Positions 25,374-33,827 of a DNA stretch of 64,000 nt are shown piece after piece. Below the pieces are notes generated by a model. It made no database searches. It was not told where the DNA came from and saw only the letters and a program-made list of their open reading frames with translations. How positions within the stretch are numbered: position 1 is the first letter of the stretch; each line of letters starts with the position of its first letter. Origin of the DNA: Lachnospiraceae bacterium (GTDB lineage: Bacteria > Bacillota > Clostridia > Lachnospirales > Lachnospiraceae); contig JAIDFQ010000041.1 in NCBI GenBank assembly GCA_029054245.1, positions 224,461-288,460 of the forward strand. The letters are read 5' to 3'. The position numbers and the translations under genes were made by a program.

Positions 25374-26843
25374 TTATTTAATTATTTCAAACAAAGCCTT
25401 GCAGGCAGGATAAATCTCTTTGAACTGCTGATATCTCGCCTCATACTTTGCAACAAGTTCTTCTTCCGGGTATACGGTATCAACAATCTTTACAATCTTG
25501 TCTGCCGCTGACTCCACGCTTTCATATTCCCCACATGCCACTGCTGCCAGCATTGCACCGCCCAGCGCAGGCCCTTCCTCGCTTTCGATTACATCCACCT
25601 TCAGATTCAAGATATTGGCAATCATCTTTTTCCAAAGAGGACTTTTCGCTCCCCCGCCGCAGATCTTGGTCCTCTCCAGGCAAATGCCCAGTGATTTGGC
25701 TACCTCAAGTGAATCGCGGAGAGCAAACGCCACTCCCTCAAGCACTGCCTGGGTCATATCTGCCCTTGTGGTATCCATCGTCATACCGATAAAGGTTCCT
25801 CTTGCATTCGGATTATTGTGAGGAGAACGCTCTCCCATCAGATAAGGCAGGAAATATACATGATTTTCACCCAGCTTCGTGATATCCTTCTGTTCATCTG
25901 CATAGGCACTGGTTCCGATAATATCCTCCATCCACCATTTATTGCAGGAAGCCGCACTGAGCATGCAGCCCATCAGATGATAATATCCATCCGCATGTGC
26001 AAACGCGTGAAGGGCATTAAACTTATCCACCCCAAATTTCTTAGACGAAATAAAAATGGTTCCGCTGGTGCCAAGAGAAATGTTGCACATTCCTTCTCCC
26101 ACCGTTCCTGTTCCCACTGCCGCAGCGGCATTGTCTCCCGCTCCTGCCGCTACTTTTACAGAAGCCGGAATACCCAATTCCTCTGCAATCTCTTCCGTCA
26201 CAGTGCCGACACATTCGTAACTCTCAAAGAGCTTCGGAAGCATCTCTTCGCTGATGCCACAGATTTCGCACATCTCCTTCGACCATCTGCGGTTCTTCAC
26301 ATCCAACAAAAGCATACCGGATGCATCGGACAGATCGGTACAATGTACGCCGGTTAACTTGTAAGCTATGTAATCTTTTGGCAGCATAATCTTGGATATC
26401 CTTCCAAAATTCTCCGGCTCCTTGTTTTTTACCCATAAGATTTTAGGCGCTGTAAATCCTGTAAAAGAAATATTTGCCGTGTATTCAGAGAGCTTTTCCT
26501 TGCCGATTTCGTTATTTAAGTAATCGCACTCTTCATAGGTCCTGCCATCATTCCACAAAAGCGCAGGGCGAATCACCTGGTCTTCTTTATCCAGAATCAC
26601 AAGACCGTGCATCTGACCGCCGAAACTGATTCCCCCAATCTGGCTCTTATCTGCCTCTGCAATCAGCTCCTTGATCCCCGCCATCGTCTGCGTGAACCAA
26701 TCCTCCGGTCTTTGCTCCGACCAGCCCGGCTCCGGGAAAAATATCGGATATTCCTTAGAAACAATCTTCTGAATCTTTCCCTCCCCATCCATAAGCAGCA
26801 GCTTCACTGCGCTGGTCCCCAAATCAACACCAATGTACAGCAT
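25374..26843 (-). CDS. xylB: FGGY carbohydrate kinase, xylulokinase-like
   Basis: Sugar kinase of 489 residues. The first phosphate-binding motif is YIGVDLGTSAVKLLLMD, the sugar-site region includes GGISFGGQMHGLVILD and ALLWNDGRTYEE, the catalytic aspartate is in AAGAGDNAAAAVG, and the second half has LPYLMGERSPHNNPNARGTF and the adenosine motif ERTKICGGGAKSPLWKKMIA. The MHGLV and WNDGRT motifs are those of xylulokinases, but the neighbouring isomerase is fucose/arabinose-like, so the natural ketose is uncertain. It follows the LacI gene by 22 bases and is co-transcribed with it. Confidence 0.88.
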   Translation of the reverse strand: MLYIGVDLGTSAVKLLLMDGEGKIQKIVSKEYPIFFPEPGWSEQRPEDWFTQTMAGIKELIAEADKSQIGGISFGGQMHGLVILDKEDQVIRPALLWNDGRTYEECDYLNNEIGKEKLSEYTANISFTGFTAPKILWVKNKEPENFGRISKIMLPKDYIAYKLTGVHCTDLSDASGMLLLDVKNRRWSKEMCEICGISEEMLPKLFESYECVGTVTEEIAEELGIPASVKVAAGAGDNAAAAVGTGTVGEGMCNISLGTSGTIFISSKKFGVDKFNALHAFAHADGYYHLMGCMLSAASCNKWWMEDIIGTSAYADEQKDITKLGENHVYFLPYLMGERSPHNNPNARGTFIGMTMDTTRADMTQAVLEGVAFALRDSLEVAKSLGICLERTKICGGGAKSPLWKKMIANILNLKVDVIESEEGPALGGAMLAAVACGEYESVESAADKIVKIVDTVYPEEELVAKYEARYQQFKEIYPACKALFEIIK

Positions 26844-26865
26844 AATAACCCTCCTTTAATTTGAC

Positions 26866-27927
26866 TTATTCTTCCTCCCTGAAATAACAGAGATTTCCAC
26901 TCATAATGATTTCCAGTTTGGAATAAAAATTCTTTTTTTCATGTACCATGCCATCGCACATCTCTTCAAATAAAATCTTAATCCCCAGATACGCCTGTTT
27001 ACTTAAATCCTGATAGACTACCGCATCGATGGTGGCATCTTCAATGTCCTTTTCAATCTCCGCAAAGAGATCAAATCCCACCAGCTTAATATCCCGCCTG
27101 CCGCAGTCGCGCAGCGCCTTTGCCGTCATGTCAAGCCGGTAAGTCAAATCAAAGATACCGCTAAGATCTGGCTCCCTTCCGATACAGGAGACGATCTCGC
27201 CATATACCTTTTCGCCCTCTACCAATCCATGCACTACCGGCAGCACCTCACAGCCTGGGTATTCCTTCAGTTTTTCCAAAAATCCCGCAAGCCTCGCCTG
27301 AATATCCTGGTTATCGCGGTATTCTGCTGTCACAGGTATAAATATCTTTCCGCGGCACAAAAGCATCTTTCCCAAAAGTTCCGCTGAAAGCTGACCGCTT
27401 TTATAATAATCTACGCCTACATAATAGTTTTCATGTTTTTTGCCAAGGTCACGGCTCAGCAGTACGACCCGGCAGCCCTCTTGCTTTAATTGTTTCAAAA
27501 TTGCTTCTATAATCTGTTCATCAGAAAATGCAAGTACAAAGTCCCGCACTCCCTGCGCCAGCATCCGTTCCACCGCCTCGGTCTGCTGCCAGGGCTTTTC
27601 CACATCAAATTCCGCAATCAACACATTAAGTCCATCATCCCCGAATTCCTTCACGGCTCTGGCAATTCCCTTTCTGACTTTGGGAGAAAAATAATTGGCG
27701 CTCTTGGATCGAAATCCCACATAGCCAATGGTATACTGCCTGTTCATGGCAAGATTCCTGGCATTTTTATTCTGTACATAATGATAGGTTTCCAACGCCT
27801 CCATGACCGTGCTGCGTGTCTTTTCGCTGACATTTCCCTTGCCCGCCAAAACCTTATAAATGGTCGTTCTGGAAATGCCGATTGCTGCGGCGATTTCCTC
27901 CAATGTCATTCGTTTCATCTCTTCCAT
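26866..27927 (-). CDS. LacI-family regulator of the kinase/isomerase operon
   Basis: Transcriptional repressor of 353 residues. The N-terminal helix-turn-helix reads MTLEEIAAAIGISRTTIYKV followed by LAGKGNVSEKTRSTVMEAL, and the rest is a periplasmic-binding-protein-like sensor (TIGYVGFRSKSANYFSPKVR, VRDFVLAFSDEQIIEAI, DIKLVGFDLFAEIEKDIEDA). Start set at 27927 with AGAGAG upstream; the frame open to 28017 would read through the operator. It is the first gene of the operon with xylB, DUF4867 and the isomerase, and a 20-bp perfect palindrome lies 41-60 bases upstream, so autoregulation is likely. The inducer sugar is unknown. Confidence 0.88.
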   Translation of the reverse strand: MEEMKRMTLEEIAAAIGISRTTIYKVLAGKGNVSEKTRSTVMEALETYHYVQNKNARNLAMNRQYTIGYVGFRSKSANYFSPKVRKGIARAVKEFGDDGLNVLIAEFDVEKPWQQTEAVERMLAQGVRDFVLAFSDEQIIEAILKQLKQEGCRVVLLSRDLGKKHENYYVGVDYYKSGQLSAELLGKMLLCRGKIFIPVTAEYRDNQDIQARLAGFLEKLKEYPGCEVLPVVHGLVEGEKVYGEIVSCIGREPDLSGIFDLTYRLDMTAKALRDCGRRDIKLVGFDLFAEIEKDIEDATIDAVVYQDLSKQAYLGIKILFEEMCDGMVHEKKNFYSKLEIIMSGNLCYFREEE

Positions 27928-27967
27928 TATCTTCTCTCTTTCTACAAAAAAGAATGGTGCCGCCGCA

Positions 27968-27987
27968 AAGTTAACACGTGTTAACTT
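27968..27987. promoter_or_regulatory. Operator-like perfect 20-bp palindrome
   Basis: AAGTTAACACGTGTTAACTT is a perfect palindrome with a central CpG-like step (ACACGTGT), the hallmark of LacI/GalR operators. It lies 41 bases upstream of the lacI start, where it could block the promoter of the whole operon. Confidence 0.75.
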
Positions 27988-28089
27988 CATGGTAACACCA
28001 CAGTCCTTACTTGTCAATTTGTATTAATGCTCATGATTTTAATTGGATTTTTGTGCAAATTACACGAAGAAAATCTGCTATGGGCACTG

Positions 28090-28280
28090 GTTTGGGAATA
28101 GTTTGGCAATAGTTTGGCAATAGTCCGCCCAGGGCAGATAAATATGCCAACGTCGTCGCGCTCTCGCTCCATAAAAACGTAACAGACGCTAAGCTCGTGA
28201 AAAACCTCGCTAAGCGCTGACGTTTTTATAGGGACTCCTTATGGAATATTTATCTGCCCTGGGCTACGTTATTGGCTGGC
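28090..28280. repeat. Palindromic element B with an 11-bp tandem repeat at its edge
   Basis: Three tandem copies of GTTTGG(G/C)AATA at 28090-28122 lead into a nested hairpin: CCCAGGGCAGATAAATAT (28128-28145) pairs with 28246-28263, and inside it ATAAAAACGT (28171-28180) pairs with ACGTTTTTAT (28220-28229) around a TAAGC/GCTTA-rich apex. The right edge GGCTACGTTATTG (28262-28274) recurs at the right edge of element D, and both left edges carry GTCCGCC. It fills 28018-28343 between metI and the lacI promoter; the remainder is AT-rich without further features. Confidence 0.75.
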
Positions 28281-28343
28281 TATAGGAAAATAAGTTCTTC
28301 TTTATTTCACAATTCAACTGTTAGACAGTCAGGCAAAACACAG

Positions 28344-29009
28344 CTACCCAGTAATTCTTCTGTCCAGCTTCTTGGAAAGCTTTGTTCCAATCACTTGTAA
28401 GATCTGTACCAATGCCACCAGCAGAATCACCGTCACGATCATGATATCCGCTTGGTACCTGTGATATCCATAGCGGATTGCAATATCGCCAAGACCACCG
28501 CCGCCAACCGTACCAGCCATAGCTGAATATCCCAGAATTGTTCCAAGTGCAATCGTTGCACCCACGATCAGGGAGGTCCTTGCCTCCACCAGCAGAACCT
28601 TCCAGATGATTACCCAAAGACTGGCGCCCATACTCTGCGCCGCCTCGACCACACCGTGATCCACCTCAAGAAGCGAAGATTCCACCAACCTTGCCACAAA
28701 AGGCGCAGCCGCTATGGATAAAGGAACGATGGTCGCCGTTGCACCATAACTCTTTCCCACGATGAATCTTGTAAATGGAATCAGCAAAACGAGAAGTATC
28801 AGGAACGGAATGCTTCTTACAATATTTACCACAATATCCAGAATCTTATAAACGATCTTATTCGGTTTCAGTCCGCCCGGCGCCGTCACCACCAATGTGA
28901 TTCCCATAGGCAGCCCCAGCGCATACGCAATCAGCGTAGAAACTAAGGTCATATAAAGGGTCACGCCAGTCCCTTCTACCAGCATCATAATAATCTGTTT
29001 ATCCCACAT
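28344..29009 (-). CDS. metI: Methionine ABC transporter permease MetI
   Basis: Permease of 221 residues with about five transmembrane helices. It matches MetI: GTGVTLYMTLVSTLIAYALG at the first helix, VNIVRSIPFLILLVLLIPFT, and the coupling loop VEAAQSMGASLWVIIWKVLL with the EAA motif, then GATIALGTILGYSAMAGTVG GG-type glycine-rich helix. ATG at 29009 is used (GAGGAG upstream); a TTG at 29018 lacks spacing. It overlaps metN by 11 bases. Imports D/L-methionine or related amino acids with MetN; the lipoprotein MetQ is not encoded here. Confidence 0.92.
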   Translation of the reverse strand: MWDKQIIMMLVEGTGVTLYMTLVSTLIAYALGLPMGITLVVTAPGGLKPNKIVYKILDIVVNIVRSIPFLILLVLLIPFTRFIVGKSYGATATIVPLSIAAAPFVARLVESSLLEVDHGVVEAAQSMGASLWVIIWKVLLVEARTSLIVGATIALGTILGYSAMAGTVGGGGLGDIAIRYGYHRYQADIMIVTVILLVALVQILQVIGTKLSKKLDRRITG

Positions 29010-30012
29010 AATGATCAAGCTCCTCTACTTCCAGTTTTCTGTTCTTCAAATACTGTATCATCTTTTCAGCCGCCCCATCATCCTCCGGCAACTGTAAAAT
29101 CATTTGTCCATGCGCTACTCCACCGATATCCCTTGTATCTGCCAAGAGAATATTGACCGGCGCTTTACATGCCAGAACCATATTGGCAATCACCGGTTCA
29201 AAGGACGAATTGCTGGTGAACACGATACGGATGCATCTTTTTCCTTTCATTTCCTCATACTGTGCGCTCTCGCCTTGGAAAACAAGCTTTTTTGCCGCCT
29301 TGCTCTTTGGTCTTTGGAAAACCTCTTCCACCGTCCCGGTCTCTGCCAGCACACCGTTATCTATGATTGCCACATGGCTGCAGATTTCCTGCACCACCGC
29401 CATTTCATGAGTGATAATGACAATCGTAATGCCATATTTCTCATTAATTTCCTTAAGCAGCGTCAAGATTGCCTTGGTGGTCGTCGGATCTAAAGCGCTG
29501 GTTGCCTCATCACATAAAAGAATCTTGGGGTTGGTTGCCAGTGCTCTTGCAATCGCCACTCTCTGCTTCTGTCCGCCGGAAAGCTGCGCCGGATAAGCCA
29601 GCTCCTTTTCCGAAAGCCCTACGATGGAAAGCAGTTCCCTTGCTCTTTCCACTGCATTCTTCCTGTTCGTCTTGACAATTTCCATGGGAAAACAGACATT
29701 GTCAAGGACTGTCCTTTGCATTAACAGATTAAAATGCTGAAAAATCATTGAAATCTGCGTCCGCGTAGAACGCAGCTCCTTATCAGATAGCACAGATAAA
29801 TCGTTTCCCTCCACAAGAACCGTTCCACTGGTTGGCCGCTCCAGAAAGTTAAGACATCTTACCAGGGTGGATTTGCCCGCGCCACTCATACCGATAATAC
29901 CGTAAATCTCTCCTTTATGAATATCCAGGTTGATGCCCTTTAACGCCTCTACCGTGTTATCTTTACCTACGAAGGTCTTTGTGACATCCTTTATTTGAAT
30001 CATCGTTTCCAT
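28999..30012 (-). CDS. metN: Methionine ABC transporter ATP-binding protein MetN
   Basis: ATPase of 337 residues. Walker A (GMSGAGKSTLVR), Q-loop (ISMIFQHFNLL), signature (LSGGQKQRVAIARAL), Walker B (ILLCDEATSALDP) and H-loop (VIITHEMAV) are all present. The C-terminal 90 residues form the NIL ligand-sensing domain of MetN (IRIVFTSNSSFEPVIANMVL, VNILLADTRDIGGVAHGQMI), which gives feedback inhibition by methionine. First gene of the metNI pair. I saw no SAM riboswitch or T-box in 30013-30284, so regulation is unclear. The GAGGT before the start is distant (about 16 bases), so a start three codons later is possible. Confidence 0.93.
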   Translation of the reverse strand: METMIQIKDVTKTFVGKDNTVEALKGINLDIHKGEIYGIIGMSGAGKSTLVRCLNFLERPTSGTVLVEGNDLSVLSDKELRSTRTQISMIFQHFNLLMQRTVLDNVCFPMEIVKTNRKNAVERARELLSIVGLSEKELAYPAQLSGGQKQRVAIARALATNPKILLCDEATSALDPTTTKAILTLLKEINEKYGITIVIITHEMAVVQEICSHVAIIDNGVLAETGTVEEVFQRPKSKAAKKLVFQGESAQYEEMKGKRCIRIVFTSNSSFEPVIANMVLACKAPVNILLADTRDIGGVAHGQMILQLPEDDGAAEKMIQYLKNRKLEVEELDHYVG

Positions 30013-30284
30013 AAATCGACTATGACCTCATTTCCTTTTATCGCTGGTTTTGCTGCATTTAATATGTATTTGTCAACTTTATCATCTTACCACAAAGCCG
30101 TTTGGCTTGCAACGCGCTAAGACCTTTCCATCCCAATAATCGTAACAGTAATTTTCTATTGCCTGGTCTAGGTTTTGCCTAACAAGGCAGGCTATACAAA
30201 TTATGTGAATTTTGTTATACTGCTTTTATACTGTTTTGAAAATACAAGTTATTAAGTATAAAAATATAAAGGAAGGTTACATAA

Positions 30285-31226
30285 ATGATGAATAAGAAAA
30301 AAGCTGTTGTTTCACTTGGACATAACGCACTTGGATATACGACTTTGGAGCAGCGGGATGCCGTTAAAGTTACCGCGCAGGCACTTGCGGATTTGGTTGA
30401 AGCCGGATATCAGCTGACGATTACCCACAGCAATGGTCCGCAGATCAGTATGATCCACAAGGCTATGACAGAACTGCGCCGTCTGTATATTGATTATACG
30501 CCTGCTCCTATGTGTGTCTGCAGTGCCATGAGTCAGGGGTATGTAGGATATGATATCCAGAACTCTCTGAAAGCAGAGCTGTTAAGCCGCGGCATCAGCA
30601 AGACGGTGTCCACGATTTTGACACAGGTGACCGTGGATCCTTACGATGAAGCCTTTTATGAGCCTACTAAGCTAATCGGGCGTTACATGTCTTCCGAGGA
30701 TGCCGAGATAGAAATAAAGAAGGGAAATTATGTACAGGAAGAACCTGGAAAGGGCTTCCGTAGAATCATAGCGGCGCCAAAGCCCATCGATATCGTGGAG
30801 ATTGAAGCAATCCGTGCCTTGACTGACGCAGGTCAAATCGTCATTGCCTGCGGAGGCGGCGGCATTCCAGTCATAGAACAAAAGCACGCCTTAAAGGGCG
30901 CTTCCGCAGTTATCGAGAAAGATGCCATCGCCGGCAAACTGGCTGCTGACCTTAACGCCGACCAGCTGATTATTCTCACCTCTGTTCCCTGCGTTTACCG
31001 CAATTTTGGCAAAGAAAACCAGCAGGCGCTTTCTTCTTTCACCATAGAAGAAGGTAAGGAAATGATAAAAAATGGAGAATTTGGGGAAGGCACCATGCTT
31101 CCTAAAATTGAGGCGGCGATTACGTATCTTAGCCAAAATGAAAATGGCAGCGTGCTGATTACCTCCCTGGAATCTGTCTCCGATGCCTTAAAAGGAAAAG
31201 CTGGAAGTGTTATTACTGCCGGCTGA
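30285..31226 (+). CDS. arcC: Carbamate kinase
   Basis: Catalyses ATP formation from carbamoyl phosphate, usually the last step of the arginine deiminase or agmatine pathway. The 313-residue length and motifs fit: VSLGHNALGY at the start, THSNGPQ in the nucleotide/carbamoyl region, MSQGYVGYDIQNSL, EEPGKGFRRIIAAPKPIDIV, VIACGGGGIPVI and DAIAGKLAADLNADQLIILT, ending with GEFGEGTMLPKIEAA. The first motif reads GHNAL where the family has GGNAL. AAGGAAGG precedes the tandem ATG. No arcA or arcB is nearby, so its partners lie elsewhere. Divergent from metNI; a hairpin follows its stop. Confidence 0.95.
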   Translation: MMNKKKAVVSLGHNALGYTTLEQRDAVKVTAQALADLVEAGYQLTITHSNGPQISMIHKAMTELRRLYIDYTPAPMCVCSAMSQGYVGYDIQNSLKAELLSRGISKTVSTILTQVTVDPYDEAFYEPTKLIGRYMSSEDAEIEIKKGNYVQEEPGKGFRRIIAAPKPIDIVEIEAIRALTDAGQIVIACGGGGIPVIEQKHALKGASAVIEKDAIAGKLAADLNADQLIILTSVPCVYRNFGKENQQALSSFTIEEGKEMIKNGEFGEGTMLPKIEAAITYLSQNENGSVLITSLESVSDALKGKAGSVITAG

Positions 31227-31279
31227 TGGATCAAAAATATATTTTGATAATCCAAACGAATAGCCTTTCCATGCACTAT

Positions 31280-31304
31280 GGGGCTGCCTATTTAAAGCAG
31301 CCCC
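31280..31304. terminator. Hairpin between convergent arcC and esterase genes
   Basis: GGGGCTGC (31280-31287) and GCAGCCCC (31297-31304), a perfect 8-base GC-rich stem with a 9-base loop. It lies 53 bases after the arcC stop and 8 bases beyond the stop of the mannan-locus esterase at 31313, so it may end both transcripts. There is no clear T run. Confidence 0.6.
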
Positions 31305-31312
31305 AAGTAATT

Positions 31313-32434
31313 TCATGCTATGATTAATGCCATCAAATAAAACCATGTATTCCCTTCTTCCCCCGGCAGAATCTCAATCTCAACCTTACGTTTCTTTTTC
31401 TCTCCATGGTGAAGGATCGGCTGCAGATACTGACAGTCTCCCCAGTCTTGTTCAAAATTTCCATCCAGAATCAGTCCATGCTCCCTGTCCTCATCCAAAA
31501 TCAGCTTTGCCTTAAGCGCCGGTTTCTGAACAGTCTTCCTGTACTGTACAGCAATGCAGGAAGCCTCAACCTCAAAAACAATCCTGTCTCCCGCCTTCTT
31601 TCCAATCCATCCGTTCTTAAACCCATCCAAATGTCCCATTTTCTCTTCCGTATCTGCACGAAAGCCGGAAAGCTCTGGCGATATTTCCCTGATGGTCAGC
31701 CTTCTTGCATGCTCATATGCATTATCCGTCATGGGCAAAGGTAACCGCTTTGACTGCTCCCCCTCTTTTCTTGCTGCATCTAAATCTGCCCCTTTTGCCT
31801 TCTCAACTCCTTTTCCCACCTCTTCCTTAATCTTTTCCAAGAAGCAAATGATTTCTCCTGCCACAAGCTCATGCCCTTTATCATTGGGATGAAGACCATC
31901 CGCCGTCAATTCCGTCCTTGCATATTCCCCTGCTTTCATCCGACGATAAATCGTGTCACGCACGCTCACATAGGGAATCCCGTACCATTCGCCTATAGCG
32001 TTATGAAATGCCTGCGCATTTTCCCCTGTATCATAAAAAACATTGTTAAGCAACAGCACTGCCGGCATAGAATCCCATGCAAGCAGCTTCCGAATCACGC
32101 CCTCATAGGTTTCCTGAAAAAACGTATCCGCCTCATCATTCACACTGAAATCTACCACCACGAAGTCCGGCTGATACATTAATAAATCCGACTCTGCCCG
32201 CGCTGCTCCATAATGGGAGGTAGTGCCTCCAATCCCTCCATTGACATAATAAAAAGTCGCCAGAGGAAACGCTTGCTTCCACCATGTATATACGCGATAC
32301 GCGTAAGTTTTCGTGTGTTCAGATGCAAGACTCCCCTGGGTGATAGAGCCCCCTAAGAAGCCAATGGTAAGTTCCTCGCCGCGGGCAGCACGCCGCATGC
32401 AATTCTTTAATCTAGCTAAATTTGTTGAATACAT
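31313..32434 (-). CDS. SGNH-hydrolase acetylesterase with C-terminal beta-sandwich (CE17-like)
   Basis: A 373-residue two-domain esterase, last gene of the mannan locus. The SGNH domain shows block I with the catalytic serine (GFLGGSITQGS), the GGIGGTTSHYGA block, block III (VVVDFSVNDEAD) and block V with Asp and His (DGLHPNDKGHEL). The C-terminal 130 residues (after a charged linker near 205-235) are strand-rich (DRIVFEVEASCIAVQYRK, TWFYLMALIIA), as in a carbohydrate-binding module. This layout matches the CE17 mannan O-acetylesterase described in Roseburia, which removes 2-O-acetyl groups from mannooligosaccharides. No signal peptide, so it acts on imported sugars. Confidence 0.75.
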   Translation of the reverse strand: MYSTNLARLKNCMRRAARGEELTIGFLGGSITQGSLASEHTKTYAYRVYTWWKQAFPLATFYYVNGGIGGTTSHYGAARAESDLLMYQPDFVVVDFSVNDEADTFFQETYEGVIRKLLAWDSMPAVLLLNNVFYDTGENAQAFHNAIGEWYGIPYVSVRDTIYRRMKAGEYARTELTADGLHPNDKGHELVAGEIICFLEKIKEEVGKGVEKAKGADLDAARKEGEQSKRLPLPMTDNAYEHARRLTIREISPELSGFRADTEEKMGHLDGFKNGWIGKKAGDRIVFEVEASCIAVQYRKTVQKPALKAKLILDEDREHGLILDGNFEQDWGDCQYLQPILHHGEKKKRKVEIEILPGEEGNTWFYLMALIIA

Positions 32435-32465
32435 TTGATTATCCTTTCATCATATTGGGTGGTGA

Positions 32466-32682
32466 GTGGGCAATCGTTTCGCCTTGCGGCAGGAACCGGG
32501 CACGCCATAAGCAGCCAGACGCCGCCGGGCACAGGACCTATCATCCTTTCCGGGCTCGTCTTCAAATCGGATTTCACTAACAGAATGTGTCTATGTGTTT
32601 CAATGAGGACGGGTCGGAGCCGGCGGCGTCTGGCTGCTTATGGCGTGCCCGGTTCCTGCCGCAAGGCGAAACGATTGCCCAC
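32466..32682. repeat. Long palindromic element C with perfect 63-bp arms
   Basis: Bases 32466-32528 and 32620-32682 are a perfect 63-base inverted repeat around a 91-base loop. The loop carries AATCGGATTTCACTAACA (32565-32582) and GTCGGAG (32613-32619), the same core and spacing (48 bases) as in elements A and D. Part of the arm, CGCCATAAGCAGCCAG, also occurs in the arms of element A. The element separates the two esterase genes inside the mannan locus and fills the gap 32435-32700. Confidence 0.9.
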
Positions 32683-32700
32683 CTATTTTCATTCTGGAAT

Positions 32701-33741
32701 TTATTTTATGTAAACCACTTCTTCTATATATGCGGCAAGCTCTTCCGCCATCTCTTCTGCTTCAGAAATCCGTAAATGTCCCGGTGTTCCTTCTCCGTTT
32801 CTCTGAAACAGAAAGTGGCTTACTTTTCCATCCGCAAGTTCATGACACACCTGTTCAATGGATATATCCCAGCTTTTGTCATGATTCAGCAAGGTGGTAC
32901 AGCATATGATATGCGCCGCCGGATACTGGCTGCGCAATTTCAACAAGAATTTCTTATAACATTCTCTCCAGCGAACTGCCAATAAACCTAAAGGCTCTTC
33001 TTTCATGTAGTCATGGGGATGGCTGTCATTCTGTCCCACTGCCACGATTACCACATCCGGCGTGTATTGTGTGAAATCCCATAAAACGGGTTTTCCTGCT
33101 TCCGGTGCATAACGTATCTTATCCCACACAGATTCCATCCCCATTGCATCTGGTTCATGGAACCAGCCTGTACCGTTCATCAGTGCAATTCCGCCCTGTG
33201 CAATATCATGAATCTGTGCATTTAATCTGCGCGCCGTCATCCATGCATAGGAATACCAGCTATTGGAATATTCCCCGTTATGGGGTGGGTCTTCTTTACC
33301 CTCATATGCCGCTGCTTCCGACACTTCCCCCGCCGAAACAGAATCTCCATACACCTCGATCCTGCGCTCCGGTACCGGCGGCGGTGGAAGCAGCGCTCCG
33401 CCTTCCGACAAGTGCAAGGAACATAATATCATTTCATGACAACTATCCTGCCTCTTAAAAAATAATACCTCATGCTCCCCATCTTCATCATTATCCATCA
33501 GCGTAATTTCCGTCTGTCCCATATCCTTCAAAAGCCATTTCTTCTGAACACCATCTACCAGCGCTCCTGCATAATTGTCCCAATAAAAATGCCTATTCTC
33601 TACCGTCAGGACTGCCTTACGCCCCCAAAACCGAAAATGTAGATAGGACGCCGGAAAGATAAGCTCCGGTCTGCTCTTATCCCTTCTGTTAATTCTTCCG
33701 CTATAAACCAGTTCCTCCCGGTCCAAACAAATCTCCACCAT
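32701..33741 (-). CDS. CE2-like acetyl-mannan esterase
   Basis: A 346-residue carbohydrate esterase. The first 120 residues form a beta jelly roll (LHFRFWGRKAVLTVENRHFY, WLLKDMGQTEITLMDNDEDG) and the rest an SGNH domain: catalytic serine in IEVYGDSVSAGE, VIVAVGQNDSHPHDY as block III, and the histidine in TPGHLRISEAEEMA. This jelly roll plus SGNH order is that of family CE2, which deacetylates mannan or xylan oligosaccharides and uses a Ser-His dyad. Start at 33741 follows GGAGGAAAAATGG; a longer frame to 33756 would bury that site. It has no signal peptide. Element C lies between it and the CE17-like gene. Confidence 0.78.
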   Translation of the reverse strand: MVEICLDREELVYSGRINRRDKSRPELIFPASYLHFRFWGRKAVLTVENRHFYWDNYAGALVDGVQKKWLLKDMGQTEITLMDNDEDGEHEVLFFKRQDSCHEMILCSLHLSEGGALLPPPPVPERRIEVYGDSVSAGEVSEAAAYEGKEDPPHNGEYSNSWYSYAWMTARRLNAQIHDIAQGGIALMNGTGWFHEPDAMGMESVWDKIRYAPEAGKPVLWDFTQYTPDVVIVAVGQNDSHPHDYMKEEPLGLLAVRWRECYKKFLLKLRSQYPAAHIICCTTLLNHDKSWDISIEQVCHELADGKVSHFLFQRNGEGTPGHLRISEAEEMAEELAAYIEEVVYIK

Positions 33742-33827
33742 CCATTTTTCCTCCATTTCGAAGGGTTTACGCTAAGGAGGCGAGTGAAATGTCAGGTTTC
33801 GCTCTGCCTTTACTTCCTTCTCAATAT

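Noticed and set aside
30013..30284. SAM riboswitch or T-box before metNI
   Set aside because: No conserved S-box or T-box sequence blocks or terminator pair could be found by eye.
32435..32909. Plus-strand open frames across element C and the CE2-like gene
   Set aside because: Antisense to a clear gene or within the palindrome; no ribosome site or family signal.
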